Positions 25,565 through 35,500 of a stretch of DNA of 64,000 nt are shown piece after piece; the stretch's first letter is position 1, and each line of letters opens with the position of its first letter. Both the position numbers and the translations under genes were made by a program. This DNA is from VXNF01 sp965116465. Lineage in GTDB: Bacteria > Actinomycetota > Acidimicrobiia > Acidimicrobiales > CATQHL01. A model generated the notes under the pieces. It had not been told where the DNA came from. It saw only the letters and a list, made by a program, of their open reading frames with translations, and made no database searches. Location: contig OZ220687.1 in assembly GCA_965116465.1 (NCBI GenBank), positions 1,116,001 to 1,180,000 on the forward strand, given 5' to 3'.

Positions 25565-25615
25565 TCACCGCCCTGCCGCGGTGCGGTCGCCACAACCGCG
25601 GCGGGCAAGGCTGAG

Positions 25616-25680
25616 CACCGGAACAGCTCCGCCGGCTAGTTCCGTGCGTCTTCGTCGCTGAAGTTCAGCCGGCAGAAGCT
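25616..25680 (-). pseudogene. remnant of an RCC1-protein tail
   Basis: Just downstream of the first RCC1 gene's stop, the minus strand reads FCRLNFSDEDARN, then a stop, then PAEL. This resembles the sequence DCWLNISSGDARNEPAS coded out of frame at about 30381-30430 at the start of the second RCC1 gene. The DNA agreement is direct as well: GCCGGCTAGTTCCGTGCGTC here against GCCGGCTCGTTCCGTGCGTC there. It looks like the residue of a further RCC1 gene. Nothing else is seen in the 125-bp gap 25565-25689. Confidence 0.4.
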
Positions 25681-25689
25681 CACGTGCGG

Positions 25690-27207
25690 TCAGCTTGCTC
25701 GATCTCGAGCGGTGGTCGCGGGATCGGCGCCGGGGGGCCAGTGCGGTGTCCAGCATTCGGCGGTGCCGTCGGGGCGGAGCGCGCAGGTGTGTTCAGCGCC
25801 GACAGTGACGGCGCTGAAGGGCCCCCGCGGGGTGGGTTCGTGCCAGGACTCCGTGCTGTGCCAGCAGGTGATCTCACCGGTGAGGTCCAAGCCGCAGGCG
25901 AGTTTGCCGCCGGGGCGCAGCCCGCAGGCCGCGGCGGTGCCGCCGGTCAAGGTTGTGTAGGCGCCGTCGAGTGTGTTCGGGGCGCCGTCGTCGGTGTTCC
26001 AGCACAGAGCTTCGCCGCCGGGGCGCAGCCCGCACGTCGCCGTGGAGCCCGCGTCGAGGCCGACGAACCTGCCGCCGGGCGGCTCGTGGGTGGCGCTGCC
26101 GTTGTTCCAACACACCACCTCGCCCGTGGGACGCAACGCGCAGATCTCATCGTCGTGGAGGCTCACGTCCAGCGCCGTGAACGGACCCTGCGGCCACAAC
26201 CCCCCGTCGCGGTTCCATCCCCTCGGCCGATCGTGATGCGTGCGGTCCCGCTCGTCGCCCGAGACACCGCTGTTGCGCAGGCCCCAGCAGACCACCTCGC
26301 CATCGACACGCAGGCCACACGCAAAGGACGTGCCCAGAGCGACCGCTTGGAACAACGCCTCCGGCGGCAACGCCTGCGCGTGGCCCAACTCGTCGTTGAA
26401 ATCCCAGCACACCACCTCGCCGCCGACCTGCAACCCGCACGCGGTGGCGTATCCCACCGACACCGACACGAACTCACCGTCGGGCTGCATGTCGTTCAGG
26501 CATCCCACCGATCCGTCCACCTGCACACCGCACGGGATGACGAAACCCATCGACACCGACACGTACTCGCCTGCGGGCATCCAGTCGCCAAGATCGATGC
26601 GGTAGCCGTACGGCGTGCACTCCAGCGCACCGTCCACGTCGACAGCGCACGCAAGCTCGTATCCCCCACTCAGCGCCGTGAACCGCCGACCCGGGAACGG
26701 GAACTCCTCATACCGGTCACCGCTGCGATGATCATCCTCCCCGTCCCAGCACTGCAGCGTCCCGTCGGTGCGGATCCCGCACCTGCCTCCGGTCGGCCGG
26801 CCGTCGATGGTGATCCAACCCGGCGACTCGGGACGTTCCGGCCGGCGCCAGCACTCCGTGGACCCGTCACCGCGGAACGCGCACGACACGTCGGCGCTCA
26901 ACGACACGAACCCCCCGTTCGGCGACACGCCTGCATCGGCGCCCACCGACTCTGACACCTCACCCTCCACCGACTCTGACGCCTCAGCCCCCACCGACTC
27001 CGACACCTCAGCCCCGCCCCGACCAGGCTGGTGGGTGCCCACGGTCGTCGGCTCGGTGCTGACAGTCGTTGGTGCGGTGCCGGTGGCTGCGCACGCGGCG
27101 GTGATCAGCGCAACAGCGGCGACGGCGAGCCGGCCCGGCCGCTTCAACGCGCCGGTCCCGCTACGCAGTTCAGGCAGCCACCGGCGAGCCCCACGCCTGA
27201 GCCGCAT
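25690..27207 (-). CDS. exported RCC1-like repeat protein A
   Basis: About 505 residues. An N-terminal hydrophobic segment (RLAVAAVALITAACAAT) looks like a lipoprotein or Sec signal with Cys at the border. A low-complexity spacer follows with repeated SESVGAEASESVEGEVSESV. The rest is at least eight RCC1-like repeats of the form F-x-A-V-x-V-G-x-x-x-x-C-x-L-R-x-D-G-x-x-x-CW, about 30-50 residues each. Such repeats form beta-propellers, and each carries a Cys pair that could form disulfides outside the cell. ATG at 27207 is chosen because it precedes the signal closely; GTG at 27216 is possible. No catalytic motif is seen. It is paralogous to RCC1 protein C. Confidence 0.75.
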   Translation of the reverse strand: MRLRRGARRWLPELRSGTGALKRPGRLAVAAVALITAACAATGTAPTTVSTEPTTVGTHQPGRGGAEVSESVGAEASESVEGEVSESVGADAGVSPNGGFVSLSADVSCAFRGDGSTECWRRPERPESPGWITIDGRPTGGRCGIRTDGTLQCWDGEDDHRSGDRYEEFPFPGRRFTALSGGYELACAVDVDGALECTPYGYRIDLGDWMPAGEYVSVSMGFVIPCGVQVDGSVGCLNDMQPDGEFVSVSVGYATACGLQVGGEVVCWDFNDELGHAQALPPEALFQAVALGTSFACGLRVDGEVVCWGLRNSGVSGDERDRTHHDRPRGWNRDGGLWPQGPFTALDVSLHDDEICALRPTGEVVCWNNGSATHEPPGGRFVGLDAGSTATCGLRPGGEALCWNTDDGAPNTLDGAYTTLTGGTAAACGLRPGGKLACGLDLTGEITCWHSTESWHEPTPRGPFSAVTVGAEHTCALRPDGTAECWTPHWPPGADPATTARDRAS

Positions 27208-27351
27208 CCGGGTCACTCGGCGACCATGAACCCCACAACTACCCACCACGGCCCGGGCCTCCGGGGCCGGCATCTCGTGCCGTATCCCGATACGAATATC
27301 TCCTAATCGAGGTGTCAAGCCAACAGGGGATCCTCACCAACAGAGGGACCC

Positions 27352-30300
27352 TCAGTAGCTGAGCCAGCATTGGGGGGTGCCGTCGGTTCGGAGGGCGCAG
27401 GTGTGCCAGGCGCCGGCAGTGATGGCGGTGTAGGGGCCGGGCGGAGCGGCGGTGGGGATCTGTTCGGGCGGGTCGGCGTAGCGGTCCCTGTAGGGGCCGT
27501 CGCCCCAGCAGGTGACATCGCCGCTGGTGTGCAGGGCGCACGTGTGCCACTGGCCGGCGTCGATGGCGGTGTAGGTGCCCTCAGGTGTGTCTGTTTGGCC
27601 CCAGCGGTTGTCGCCCCAGCACAGCACGCCGCCGTCGCCGGCGCGCACCGCGCAGGCATGCAGGCGACCCACGGCGATGTCGCGGTAGGGCCCGCCGGGA
27701 ATCCAAGGAGGCGGCGGTGCGAAGAAGTCCACCTCCGAGCGGTCCGGGCATTCGGCGTCGCCGTCGACGCGCAAGGCGCACACGTCGACGTCGAGAGCGC
27801 CGACCGTGCCGCCGCCGTAGCCGGCGCTGATCTTGGTGAACTCCCCCTGGTGCGCGAGCTGGCCGAAACCCCAACAGACCACCTCCGCGCCGCCGGCGCG
27901 CAATCCGCACGCCTTGCGCCAGCCCGCGTCGAGCGCCTCGAACGGTCCCGGCGGCGGGTCACCGTCGCTGGCCTGCCAACACGCCGCTTCGCCGCTGGGT
28001 CGCAGCCCGCACCCATAGCCGAAACCGACGGTGACCTCCTCGAAGACGCCTTCGTGCTCGACGACGGCCAACTCGCCGCAGGACACCTCGCCCGCAGCGC
28101 CCACCTGGCAGACGCGCCCGGACCCGGCGCCGCCCCAACACGCCACCGAACCGTCGGCGCGCACCCCGCACACATCGTCCCAGCCGGCGTCCAACGCCAC
28201 GAACGGACCCGCCGGCAGGTCCCCCAGCACCCACGACAACCCCCCGGGCACACCCCGCCCCCGCACCCCGGCGACGGTCGCACCATCCCCGGAGGACACC
28301 GCCACCGGCGCATTCGCCCGGGGCGCACCCATTCCCGGCGGCCACCGCGGGCTCCAACACTCCAGCGACCCGTCGGGGCGGACCCCACACGCGTGACCCG
28401 CCGCCGCGGACACTGCGACGAACACCCCCTCGGGCCCGTGATGCCACCACGCCCTCTCGAGGAGGTACCAACAATCCACACTGCCGCCGGGCCGCAACCC
28501 GCACACGCTCCCGTCGTGCGCGCTGATCGCCGCGAACGAGCCCGGCAGCGGCGGCGGCGAGTGCCGATCGCCCCAACACACCACCTGGCCGCCGGGGCGT
28601 AACCCGCACGCATACCCCCCGGCGACGCTCAGCGCCGCGAACCGCCCCGGCGGTGGGCTGGCCCGCCCCCCACGGTCATCCCCCCAACACACCGCCTCGC
28701 CACCGGGGCGCAGACCGCACGCGAACCCCGCCCCGGTGCCCACCGCCGCGAAGGTCCCCACCGGCGGGCTCGCCCCCCACCACCGATTCGACCCCCAACA
28801 CGCCACCTCGCCGCCCGCCCCCACACCGCACGTCAGGTCCTCACCGGCGCTCACCGACGTGAACACACCGCCCGGCGCCGTCGCCTGGCCCGCAGAATCC
28901 TCACCCCAACACGCCACCTCGCCGGCGACGAGCACTCCGCACCCGTGCGCCGCCCCCACACTCACCGACACGTACACACCCGCCGGCGGCGCCCACCCCG
29001 ACGCGCCCTCACCCCAACACACCACCCCGCCACCGGACCGCACACCACACACACCACCCCTCCCCCCGTCAAGTGTCGCGAACGACCCCACCGGCGGGCG
29101 ACGCGTGAACGCCTCATCGTTCCAACACACCAACTCGCCGCCCCCACGCAACCCACAAATCGTGGCCGGGCTATACCGATGCGGTGTCACGCTCACCGCC
29201 GTGAACGGTCCCTCCGGCGCCGCGCCCGGATACCGATTCCACCCCCAGCACGACACGCCGCCGCCGCAAGTCGCCTGCTGCGCCAGGCCCCAACACACGA
29301 CCTCCCCGTCCGTGCGCACCCCACAGGAGAAGAAGTCACCGGCGCTCACCGACACGAACTCGCCCGCCGGCGGCCGATCCGCACCGAAGTAGGCCTCCCC
29401 CCAACACGCCACCGTCGCCTCCTCCCGAACCCCGCACACGTGGTCGAGCCCCACCGACACCGCCGTGAACCGGCCCTCCGGCGAGGACCGCAACTCCCGA
29501 GGCAGGGAATCGTCCTCGTCACTCCAACACGACATCCGCCCACCGACACGCACCCCACACGCGAACGACCAGCCAACCGACACCGACACGAACTCGCCCG
29601 GGGTCGCGTACACGTCCTCCGGCGACGCCAACCCGCCCGGCCCGACGGACACGCCCCAACACGTCACCCGCCCATCCACACCGAGACCACACGCCGATCC
29701 CTCGCCCACACTGACCGCAGCGAAAGCCCCCACCGGGGGCGACGCCGGGGGCGACGCCAACGCCGCGGCACCGAAATCCTCACGATCGAAGAATCGCCCC
29801 CAACACGCCAACGCGCCGCCCACCCGCACCCCACAAGAAACACCCACACCGGCATCCACAGCCACGAACCGCCCCACCGGCAACACTGCCGCACCACCAT
29901 CCGCTCCAGAGCAAACCGCGGCCTCACCTGCCTCGACAGCACACAACAACGGACCGGTCTGACCCCAGCACACCACCTCGCCATCCGCACGCAGCCCGCA
30001 GCCGTGACCGCCCCCCAGACTCACCGACACGAACCCGCACGCCTCGGCAGCGGCCGCGCACTCCTCTAACACGCCACCATCACCCCTCCTGGACGCGTCG
30101 CTCGTTGGTGAAGTTCCACCGGCCTCGCGCGGCGGAACGTCGAGTCCCGGCGGTGGGGGCGGCGGCATCGCTGCGGCGACCTCTGGGACCTGCTCCGATG
30201 GGCCGACGTCGTCGGTCCGGCCCGCATCCGACGGGTCCGCAGGATCCGAGGCGACACCGCCGGGCGCCGCCGAGTCGCTCTCGAGTGTCGCCGAACCAGA

Positions 30301-30468
30301 GCCCCCAGCCGACCCGTCCGCCACTCCGCCGTCGGAACTCCCGGCACATGCCGCGGCGACGAGACCGAGCACCAGCAGCGCGACGCCGGCTCGTTCCGTG
30401 CGTCGCCGCTGCTGATGTTCAGCCAGCAGTCGTAGACGCCGCCGGCGCGTAGTCAGCAGGTGTGCCAT
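27352..30468 (-). CDS. exported giant RCC1-like repeat protein B
   Basis: A 1038-residue protein. The N-terminus is basic and then hydrophobic (VALLVLGLVAAACAG), a probable lipoprotein-type signal ending at Cys. It is followed by a Ser/Gly/Asp-rich linker with a PPPPPP run. From about residue 130 to the end there are some 21 repeats with the core CGLRxDGxVxCWG, usually preceded by FVSVSVG or FTAVSVG, enough for about three seven-bladed propellers. Two Cys per repeat recur throughout. ATG at 30468 is the first start that includes the signal; its first 25 residues are coded by DNA that in another frame is a decayed RCC1 tail. A surface or periplasmic binding role is an inference. Confidence 0.75.
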   Translation of the reverse strand: MAHLLTTRRRRLRLLAEHQQRRRTERAGVALLVLGLVAAACAGSSDGGVADGSAGGSGSATLESDSAAPGGVASDPADPSDAGRTDDVGPSEQVPEVAAAMPPPPPPGLDVPPREAGGTSPTSDASRRGDGGVLEECAAAAEACGFVSVSLGGGHGCGLRADGEVVCWGQTGPLLCAVEAGEAAVCSGADGGAAVLPVGRFVAVDAGVGVSCGVRVGGALACWGRFFDREDFGAAALASPPASPPVGAFAAVSVGEGSACGLGVDGRVTCWGVSVGPGGLASPEDVYATPGEFVSVSVGWSFACGVRVGGRMSCWSDEDDSLPRELRSSPEGRFTAVSVGLDHVCGVREEATVACWGEAYFGADRPPAGEFVSVSAGDFFSCGVRTDGEVVCWGLAQQATCGGGVSCWGWNRYPGAAPEGPFTAVSVTPHRYSPATICGLRGGGELVCWNDEAFTRRPPVGSFATLDGGRGGVCGVRSGGGVVCWGEGASGWAPPAGVYVSVSVGAAHGCGVLVAGEVACWGEDSAGQATAPGGVFTSVSAGEDLTCGVGAGGEVACWGSNRWWGASPPVGTFAAVGTGAGFACGLRPGGEAVCWGDDRGGRASPPPGRFAALSVAGGYACGLRPGGQVVCWGDRHSPPPLPGSFAAISAHDGSVCGLRPGGSVDCWYLLERAWWHHGPEGVFVAVSAAAGHACGVRPDGSLECWSPRWPPGMGAPRANAPVAVSSGDGATVAGVRGRGVPGGLSWVLGDLPAGPFVALDAGWDDVCGVRADGSVACWGGAGSGRVCQVGAAGEVSCGELAVVEHEGVFEEVTVGFGYGCGLRPSGEAACWQASDGDPPPGPFEALDAGWRKACGLRAGGAEVVCWGFGQLAHQGEFTKISAGYGGGTVGALDVDVCALRVDGDAECPDRSEVDFFAPPPPWIPGGPYRDIAVGRLHACAVRAGDGGVLCWGDNRWGQTDTPEGTYTAIDAGQWHTCALHTSGDVTCWGDGPYRDRYADPPEQIPTAAPPGPYTAITAGAWHTCALRTDGTPQCWLSY

Positions 30469-30719
30469 CCGTCGGCGGTGAGGATGGTGAGGGGAGCCGG
30501 GTAGGGGACCGACGTGGATGCTCGGCGGCAGGTTCCGCTCCGGGCCGCCGGGGCCACTGCCCCAACATTCGGGTGCCGTCGGTTCGGAGGGCGCAGGTGT
30601 GCCAGGCGCAGCGCATAGGTACGCCACTGCCCCGCGGCGATCGCGCTGAACAGGCCGCGCGGGGACTCGCGGGGGATCTCGGGCGGGGGCTCGTCGGATA
30701 GCCGGTTGGACGCGGCGCA
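30381..30719 (-). pseudogene. decayed RCC1 gene fragment upstream of protein B
   Basis: RCC1 phrases are scattered over all three minus-strand frames: RGLFSAIAAGQW, then AWHTCALRTDGT in a second frame, PECWGSG in a third, and LTILTADGWHTC followed by a stop and LRAGGVYDCWLN. In order they rebuild the end of an RCC1 protein like the one at 27352. Several small indels and one in-frame stop have destroyed it. The fragment fills the gap between RCC1 gene C and gene B and runs into the start of gene B. No promoter is recognised in it. Confidence 0.55.
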
Positions 30720-32582
30720 TCAGGTGTTCGGCGGGTAGGCGGGGAGTGCGCTGGGTGGCCAGTGGGTGGTCCAGCATTCGGCGGTGCCGTCGGGACGCAG
30801 GCCGCAGGCGTGCGCCGCGCCGGTGGTGATGTGGGTGAACGGTCGGGGCGGGGTGGGCTCGTGCCAGATGGCTGTGGCGGCGTTCCAGCACTCTGCCTCG
30901 CCGTCGGGGCGCAGTCCGCAGAAGTGGTTGCCCGAGGCGCTGACAGCGCTGAAGGCGCCGCCGGCGAGGTTCGAGGTCCGATCGGTGTATGCGGCGCTGC
31001 AGGAAATCTCTCCGCCGGCGCGCAGACCGCAGCTTCCGGCGGCGATCACCGCGGTGAAGGCGCCGCTGGGGACCGAGAGCGGAAAGCCATGGGAGGTACC
31101 CCGGCAGATCATGTCGCCGCCGGGGCGGAGCCCGCAGACCGTCCCGTCCCCCACTCGGATCTCGGTGAACGGCCCCGCTGGGGGCGCCGCCACGGGATCG
31201 TCTCCAACAACGTCCGCGGATCCCCAGCAGGTGGCCTCGCCGTCGGGGCGCAGCCCGCAGGTGACGTCCTCGGACGCGCTGAGCGCCGTGAACGGCCCCT
31301 CCGGCGGCACCCCGGCGCGCCCACCGACCCGGGAACCCCAGCACGCAGCCTCACCGTCGGCGCGCAGCCCGCAGGCGTGACCCTCGCCGACGGCGACCGC
31401 CGCGAACGGCCCCGCCGGGATGTCCCAGTTCAGCGGCTCGACTCGACGGTAATAGCGAGTTAGTTCATGGCCCCAGCAGTCCACGGCGCCGTCGCGGCGC
31501 AGCCCGCATGTCGCCCAAGCGCCCGCGTCGAGGGTGGAGAAGGTCCCGCCGGGGGGTTGGTGCGTGGCGGTGCCGTCGTTCCAGCAGACCGCCTCGCCGC
31601 TGCTGGCGCGCACCGCGCAGATCCTCCCACTCGACAATTCCAGTGCGGCGAACGGCCCGGCGGGCCACAACCCGCGGGACTGATTCCATCCCGTCCGCGC
31701 GGTCCTGCCCTCGGGGCGTGTGGCGGGATCGTCGATGCGCAAACCCCAACAGCGCACCTCGCCGTCCACACGGAGGCCACACGAGAAGGAGCCGCCGACG
31801 GCGACGGCGGTGAAGGTGCCCGCCGGCGGCGACGCCAGCCCGTCGACGTCGTCGCCCCAGCACACCACCTCACCGTCCAGGCGCACCGCGCAGGCGTGCG
31901 CCCAGCCGACCGCCACCGAGATGAACTCCCCCGCCGGCGGCGCCGGCAACGGCCCGCGGCCGTACGGATCGTCATCACCCCAGCACACCAGCGAGCCGCC
32001 CACGCGGATCGCACAGGCGTCGCTCGAACCGACCGATACTGCCGTGAACTCCCCCGCCGGCGGGTCTGTGACCCACTCGGGCACCCACCGATGAACCTTC
32101 GGATCCCAGCCCTCGTAAGTGCATGCCAGCGTCTGGTCTGTACGGATCGCACACTGGAACCCTCCCGCGCTCAGCGCCGTGAACCGCTCGTTGTCGAACG
32201 GGTAGCGCTTCGGATGCCCCTGGGGACCGATCTCGTAGTGCTGACCCCAACACTTCAGCCGACCGTCGATGAGGATCCCGCACCGTGGCCCGGTGCCGTC
32301 GAGGGCCAAGAACCGCCCTAGATCGCCCCGCTCGCGGTAGGTGCGACCGGTGCGGCACTGCATCGACTCGTCGGCGCGGAACCCGCAGCCGAAGCTGGCG
32401 GAGAACGTCTCGAAGTCGCGGTTCAGTTCCCATCCTGCCGGCTCGGGCGGATCGGGGATCCAAACGCCCGCCACCAGACCCGCCGCCGCGACCACGCCCG
32501 CCAGCGCCGCCACCTGCCAGGTACGCCGCCTGCCAAACATGGCCCGCAATCCTGCGGTCGCCCCGCGCTCCGAGCGTCGCAC
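30720..32582 (-). CDS. exported RCC1-like repeat protein C
   Basis: A 620-residue protein with an N-terminal signal-anchor helix (WQVAALAGVVAAAGLVAGV, about residues 22-40) and no lipobox. At least ten RCC1-like repeats with CWG-type cores follow. Its second half is clearly related to RCC1 protein A: both contain GLWP-GPF-AL, then CWN-G-ATH-PPGG, and both end with GTAECW-x-HWPP. It starts with GTG at 32582, three bases after the stop of the metalloprotease frame, so the two genes are probably co-transcribed and coupled. It is likely held on the outer face of the membrane. The binding partner is unknown. Confidence 0.78.
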   Translation of the reverse strand: MRRSERGATAGLRAMFGRRRTWQVAALAGVVAAAGLVAGVWIPDPPEPAGWELNRDFETFSASFGCGFRADESMQCRTGRTYRERGDLGRFLALDGTGPRCGILIDGRLKCWGQHYEIGPQGHPKRYPFDNERFTALSAGGFQCAIRTDQTLACTYEGWDPKVHRWVPEWVTDPPAGEFTAVSVGSSDACAIRVGGSLVCWGDDDPYGRGPLPAPPAGEFISVAVGWAHACAVRLDGEVVCWGDDVDGLASPPAGTFTAVAVGGSFSCGLRVDGEVRCWGLRIDDPATRPEGRTARTGWNQSRGLWPAGPFAALELSSGRICAVRASSGEAVCWNDGTATHQPPGGTFSTLDAGAWATCGLRRDGAVDCWGHELTRYYRRVEPLNWDIPAGPFAAVAVGEGHACGLRADGEAACWGSRVGGRAGVPPEGPFTALSASEDVTCGLRPDGEATCWGSADVVGDDPVAAPPAGPFTEIRVGDGTVCGLRPGGDMICRGTSHGFPLSVPSGAFTAVIAAGSCGLRAGGEISCSAAYTDRTSNLAGGAFSAVSASGNHFCGLRPDGEAECWNAATAIWHEPTPPRPFTHITTGAAHACGLRPDGTAECWTTHWPPSALPAYPPNT

Positions 32583-32585
32583 CGT

Positions 32586-35500
32586 CTACCCCGAGTCGTG
32601 CTCCATGCGCCCTTCGGTGCTGTCCCAGACGGGCTCCTCGTCGGTCGCCGAAGCGCCGGCCATGGTCGCGCCGTCTTCGGCGTCGCGATCGCCGGCCGCG
32701 GCGGCGTCATCGGTGATCGTGAACGTGAACGGGTCGCTGTAGAGCCAACGGTTCAGCGCGGCGGTGGCGTAGGGGAAGCCGTTCCTCGGCGGGCACACGC
32801 GCGCCCCGCCGTGGGGGATGAAGCACACGAGCACCCTCCCCGCGGTGCTCAGCGTGACCGTAATGCGCCCCAAGGTCTGATCCGGTGTCGCCGCGGTGCG
32901 GATCACGTCACTGGAGGTCTTGTAGCGGCCCACCTCCAGCTTGTCGTAGGTGACGAGGTTCCGTGTCGGCTCGATGCGGTCCTCGCCGGTCGGGCGGAAC
33001 GCGAACTCCACGTCGTGGCCCGCCAGGTTGGGGGTCCTCCTCACCGCCGCCACGCGTCCGGTGATCTCCGCCGAGGTGCGCTTCGTCTCGCTGACCGCCG
33101 GCGAGGAGCCCGCCGTGTTGCGGGCCCGGACCTCGAAGGTGTACTCGGTCCACTGACCCAGCCCCGTGAACGACGCGGCCAGGCCCGGCGTTGTCTTCGA
33201 GCCCGATGTGCCGCCGCCGCTGTAGCCGACCTCGTAGTCGTCCGCAGTGGAAACGTCGCTCCACGACAGCGACGCCGTCGTCGTGGTGACGCTCACCGAC
33301 AGCGTCGCCGGCGCCGGCGGCGGCGCGATCGCCACAAGGGTGTGGTCGTCGCTGCCGGTGCCCTTGGCATCGTCGGTGGCGACCACCGTGATCCCGTGGC
33401 TCCCCGCCGCCGGACACGTGAACACAATCGACGGACCCGTTGCGGACACGGCGCCGCTCCAAACGAACCTCACCGGCGGCTCGGCCAGCGGCGCCGCAGC
33501 CGTCAACGTCACCGACTCGCCGACCACGCACTCCGAGACGCCCCCGATGCCCACCGCGAAATCGTTGTCGTCGATCAGCACCGTGACCGAAGTCGAACGC
33601 AACTCGCCGACGATGCCACCACCGGTCGCCGTCGCGGTGATCCTCAGCCACTCCGCCGACTCCCTCTCCGAATCGTTGACCGCCGTCACCGTCAACTCCG
33701 CTTCGGACTGACCGCGGCCCACCGTCACCTCCAAATCCGCCGGCGACACGACATAGTCGTCGCCGTCCGCGCCGCCGTGGCGCGTCACCGTGAACTCCAC
33801 CGTCGCATCCGCACCCGCCGCCGCACGATCCAACGTCGCGGTGATTTCCGCCGACGGGTTCACAGCCGGATCCTCGCTCACACTGGACGACGACCGCTCG
33901 ATCGACAATGCCGACGCCACCAACTCCGGCGTCGCCACCGCGACCGCCGACAGGTCGCTGTCGTGCACACCCGAGGACGCCTCGACACGGAAGTAGTGCG
34001 CCTTCCCGCCCTCCAGGCCCGAAATCGGCCACGACGTCGCCGTGCCCGGCACCCGCAGGCTGCCCAGCGCGTCGTCCGGGTCGCTGAACGTGGCGGTGTT
34101 CCACAACACCCGGTAGGTCGTCGCGCCCGCCACCGCGTCCCACGACACTCTCACCGACGCGCCCTCGGCGACGGCGCGCACGTTCCCAGGCGCCACCGGC
34201 GGCCCCGCCAGCCTGACCGTGTCACCCAGCGTCCACGAGCGGCTCTTCGCCCACGACACGTTCGCGAGGTCGGCGGCGCTCACGTCCGCGTGCGCCACCC
34301 ACCGCACCGGCGAACCGCCACCATCGGTCGTGCGACGCTTCGGGTCGCCCCGCGTCACCCCCGCCACCAGGAACTCCCGACCCGTCGCGTCGAAACCCGC
34401 AACGAACGGCAGTCGCACCACCCCGCCCGACACCGCCGCGTCGCCCATCGCAAACGCCCTCTTGAACGAATACGCACCATCCGAACCCAGCGACCGGCTC
34501 CACACCACCAACCGGTGCAGATTGAACTCCGGTCGCCGACCTGTGTCCCGCGCCAACACCCCCTTGATCACCCAACCACCATCATCCACCAACAACGCGC
34601 TCTCCAACATGCCCGGGTGATACACCGCATGCACATCACCCACATCACGAGCCGTCAACGACTCCGAACCACACTCGCCCGGCTCTAGGACACCATCCTC
34701 AAGCTTGAGGTCGGTCATGACGCTCTTCTCCGAGTCGCTCGAGCAGTCTGTCAGATGCGCCTTGTAGTCGCCGAGACCGATGAAATGTCCCAGCTCGTGC
34801 AACAACGTCGCACCGAACATGCTGCTCTCGCTGTGCAATACATAGATCCAGTAGTCGCCCGGCTCGCCGCCGCCGATCATCGGCGGCGTCTGCCCCATCT
34901 TGCGCGTGTTCACACAACCCAGCGGTTTGGGCGAGCCACATCGGTCGGTGTCGACGTCGTAGTACACCGAGATATCGAACGAGTTCGCCCGACACCGGTT
35001 CTCACGATCGAACACCGGTCGCGGCGTGCCTCTCGTGGCATCGGCCGGCACGTGTAGGAGACTGTTCCACGCGTCCACCGCCGCCACGAACGCCTTGTTG
35101 AACTCGGTATAGGGGTCTTTCCCATCTACGACCGGCCCGAAGTCGCTCCTCGTGGCCTTGTTGCAGACCCTGATCGGGTCGTCGCCGCGAAGAATGCTCG
35201 GATGCACCGCCACGAACGCCCCCTCGGGAAGGCCCGGATACGGCCGCCAGTCGTTGCCCTCCGAACCGCCGTAGGCCACACCCTGCGGTTCGGCCACCGA
35301 ACCGACGAGCGAACCGAACAGCGCGGCCACGTCGCGGGCCGTTCCCGCACTCGCCCCCGCCGGCGGGGCCACGACGTTCCGGTAGACCTCCGCGCCGGTA
35401 CCCCAATCCAACACGATCTCCGATCCCGACACCGTGTCGAAGAAATGCGCCGCCCCGTCGGCGCCGATGTCGCTGACCCCGCCGAACCGCAGATCAAGAC

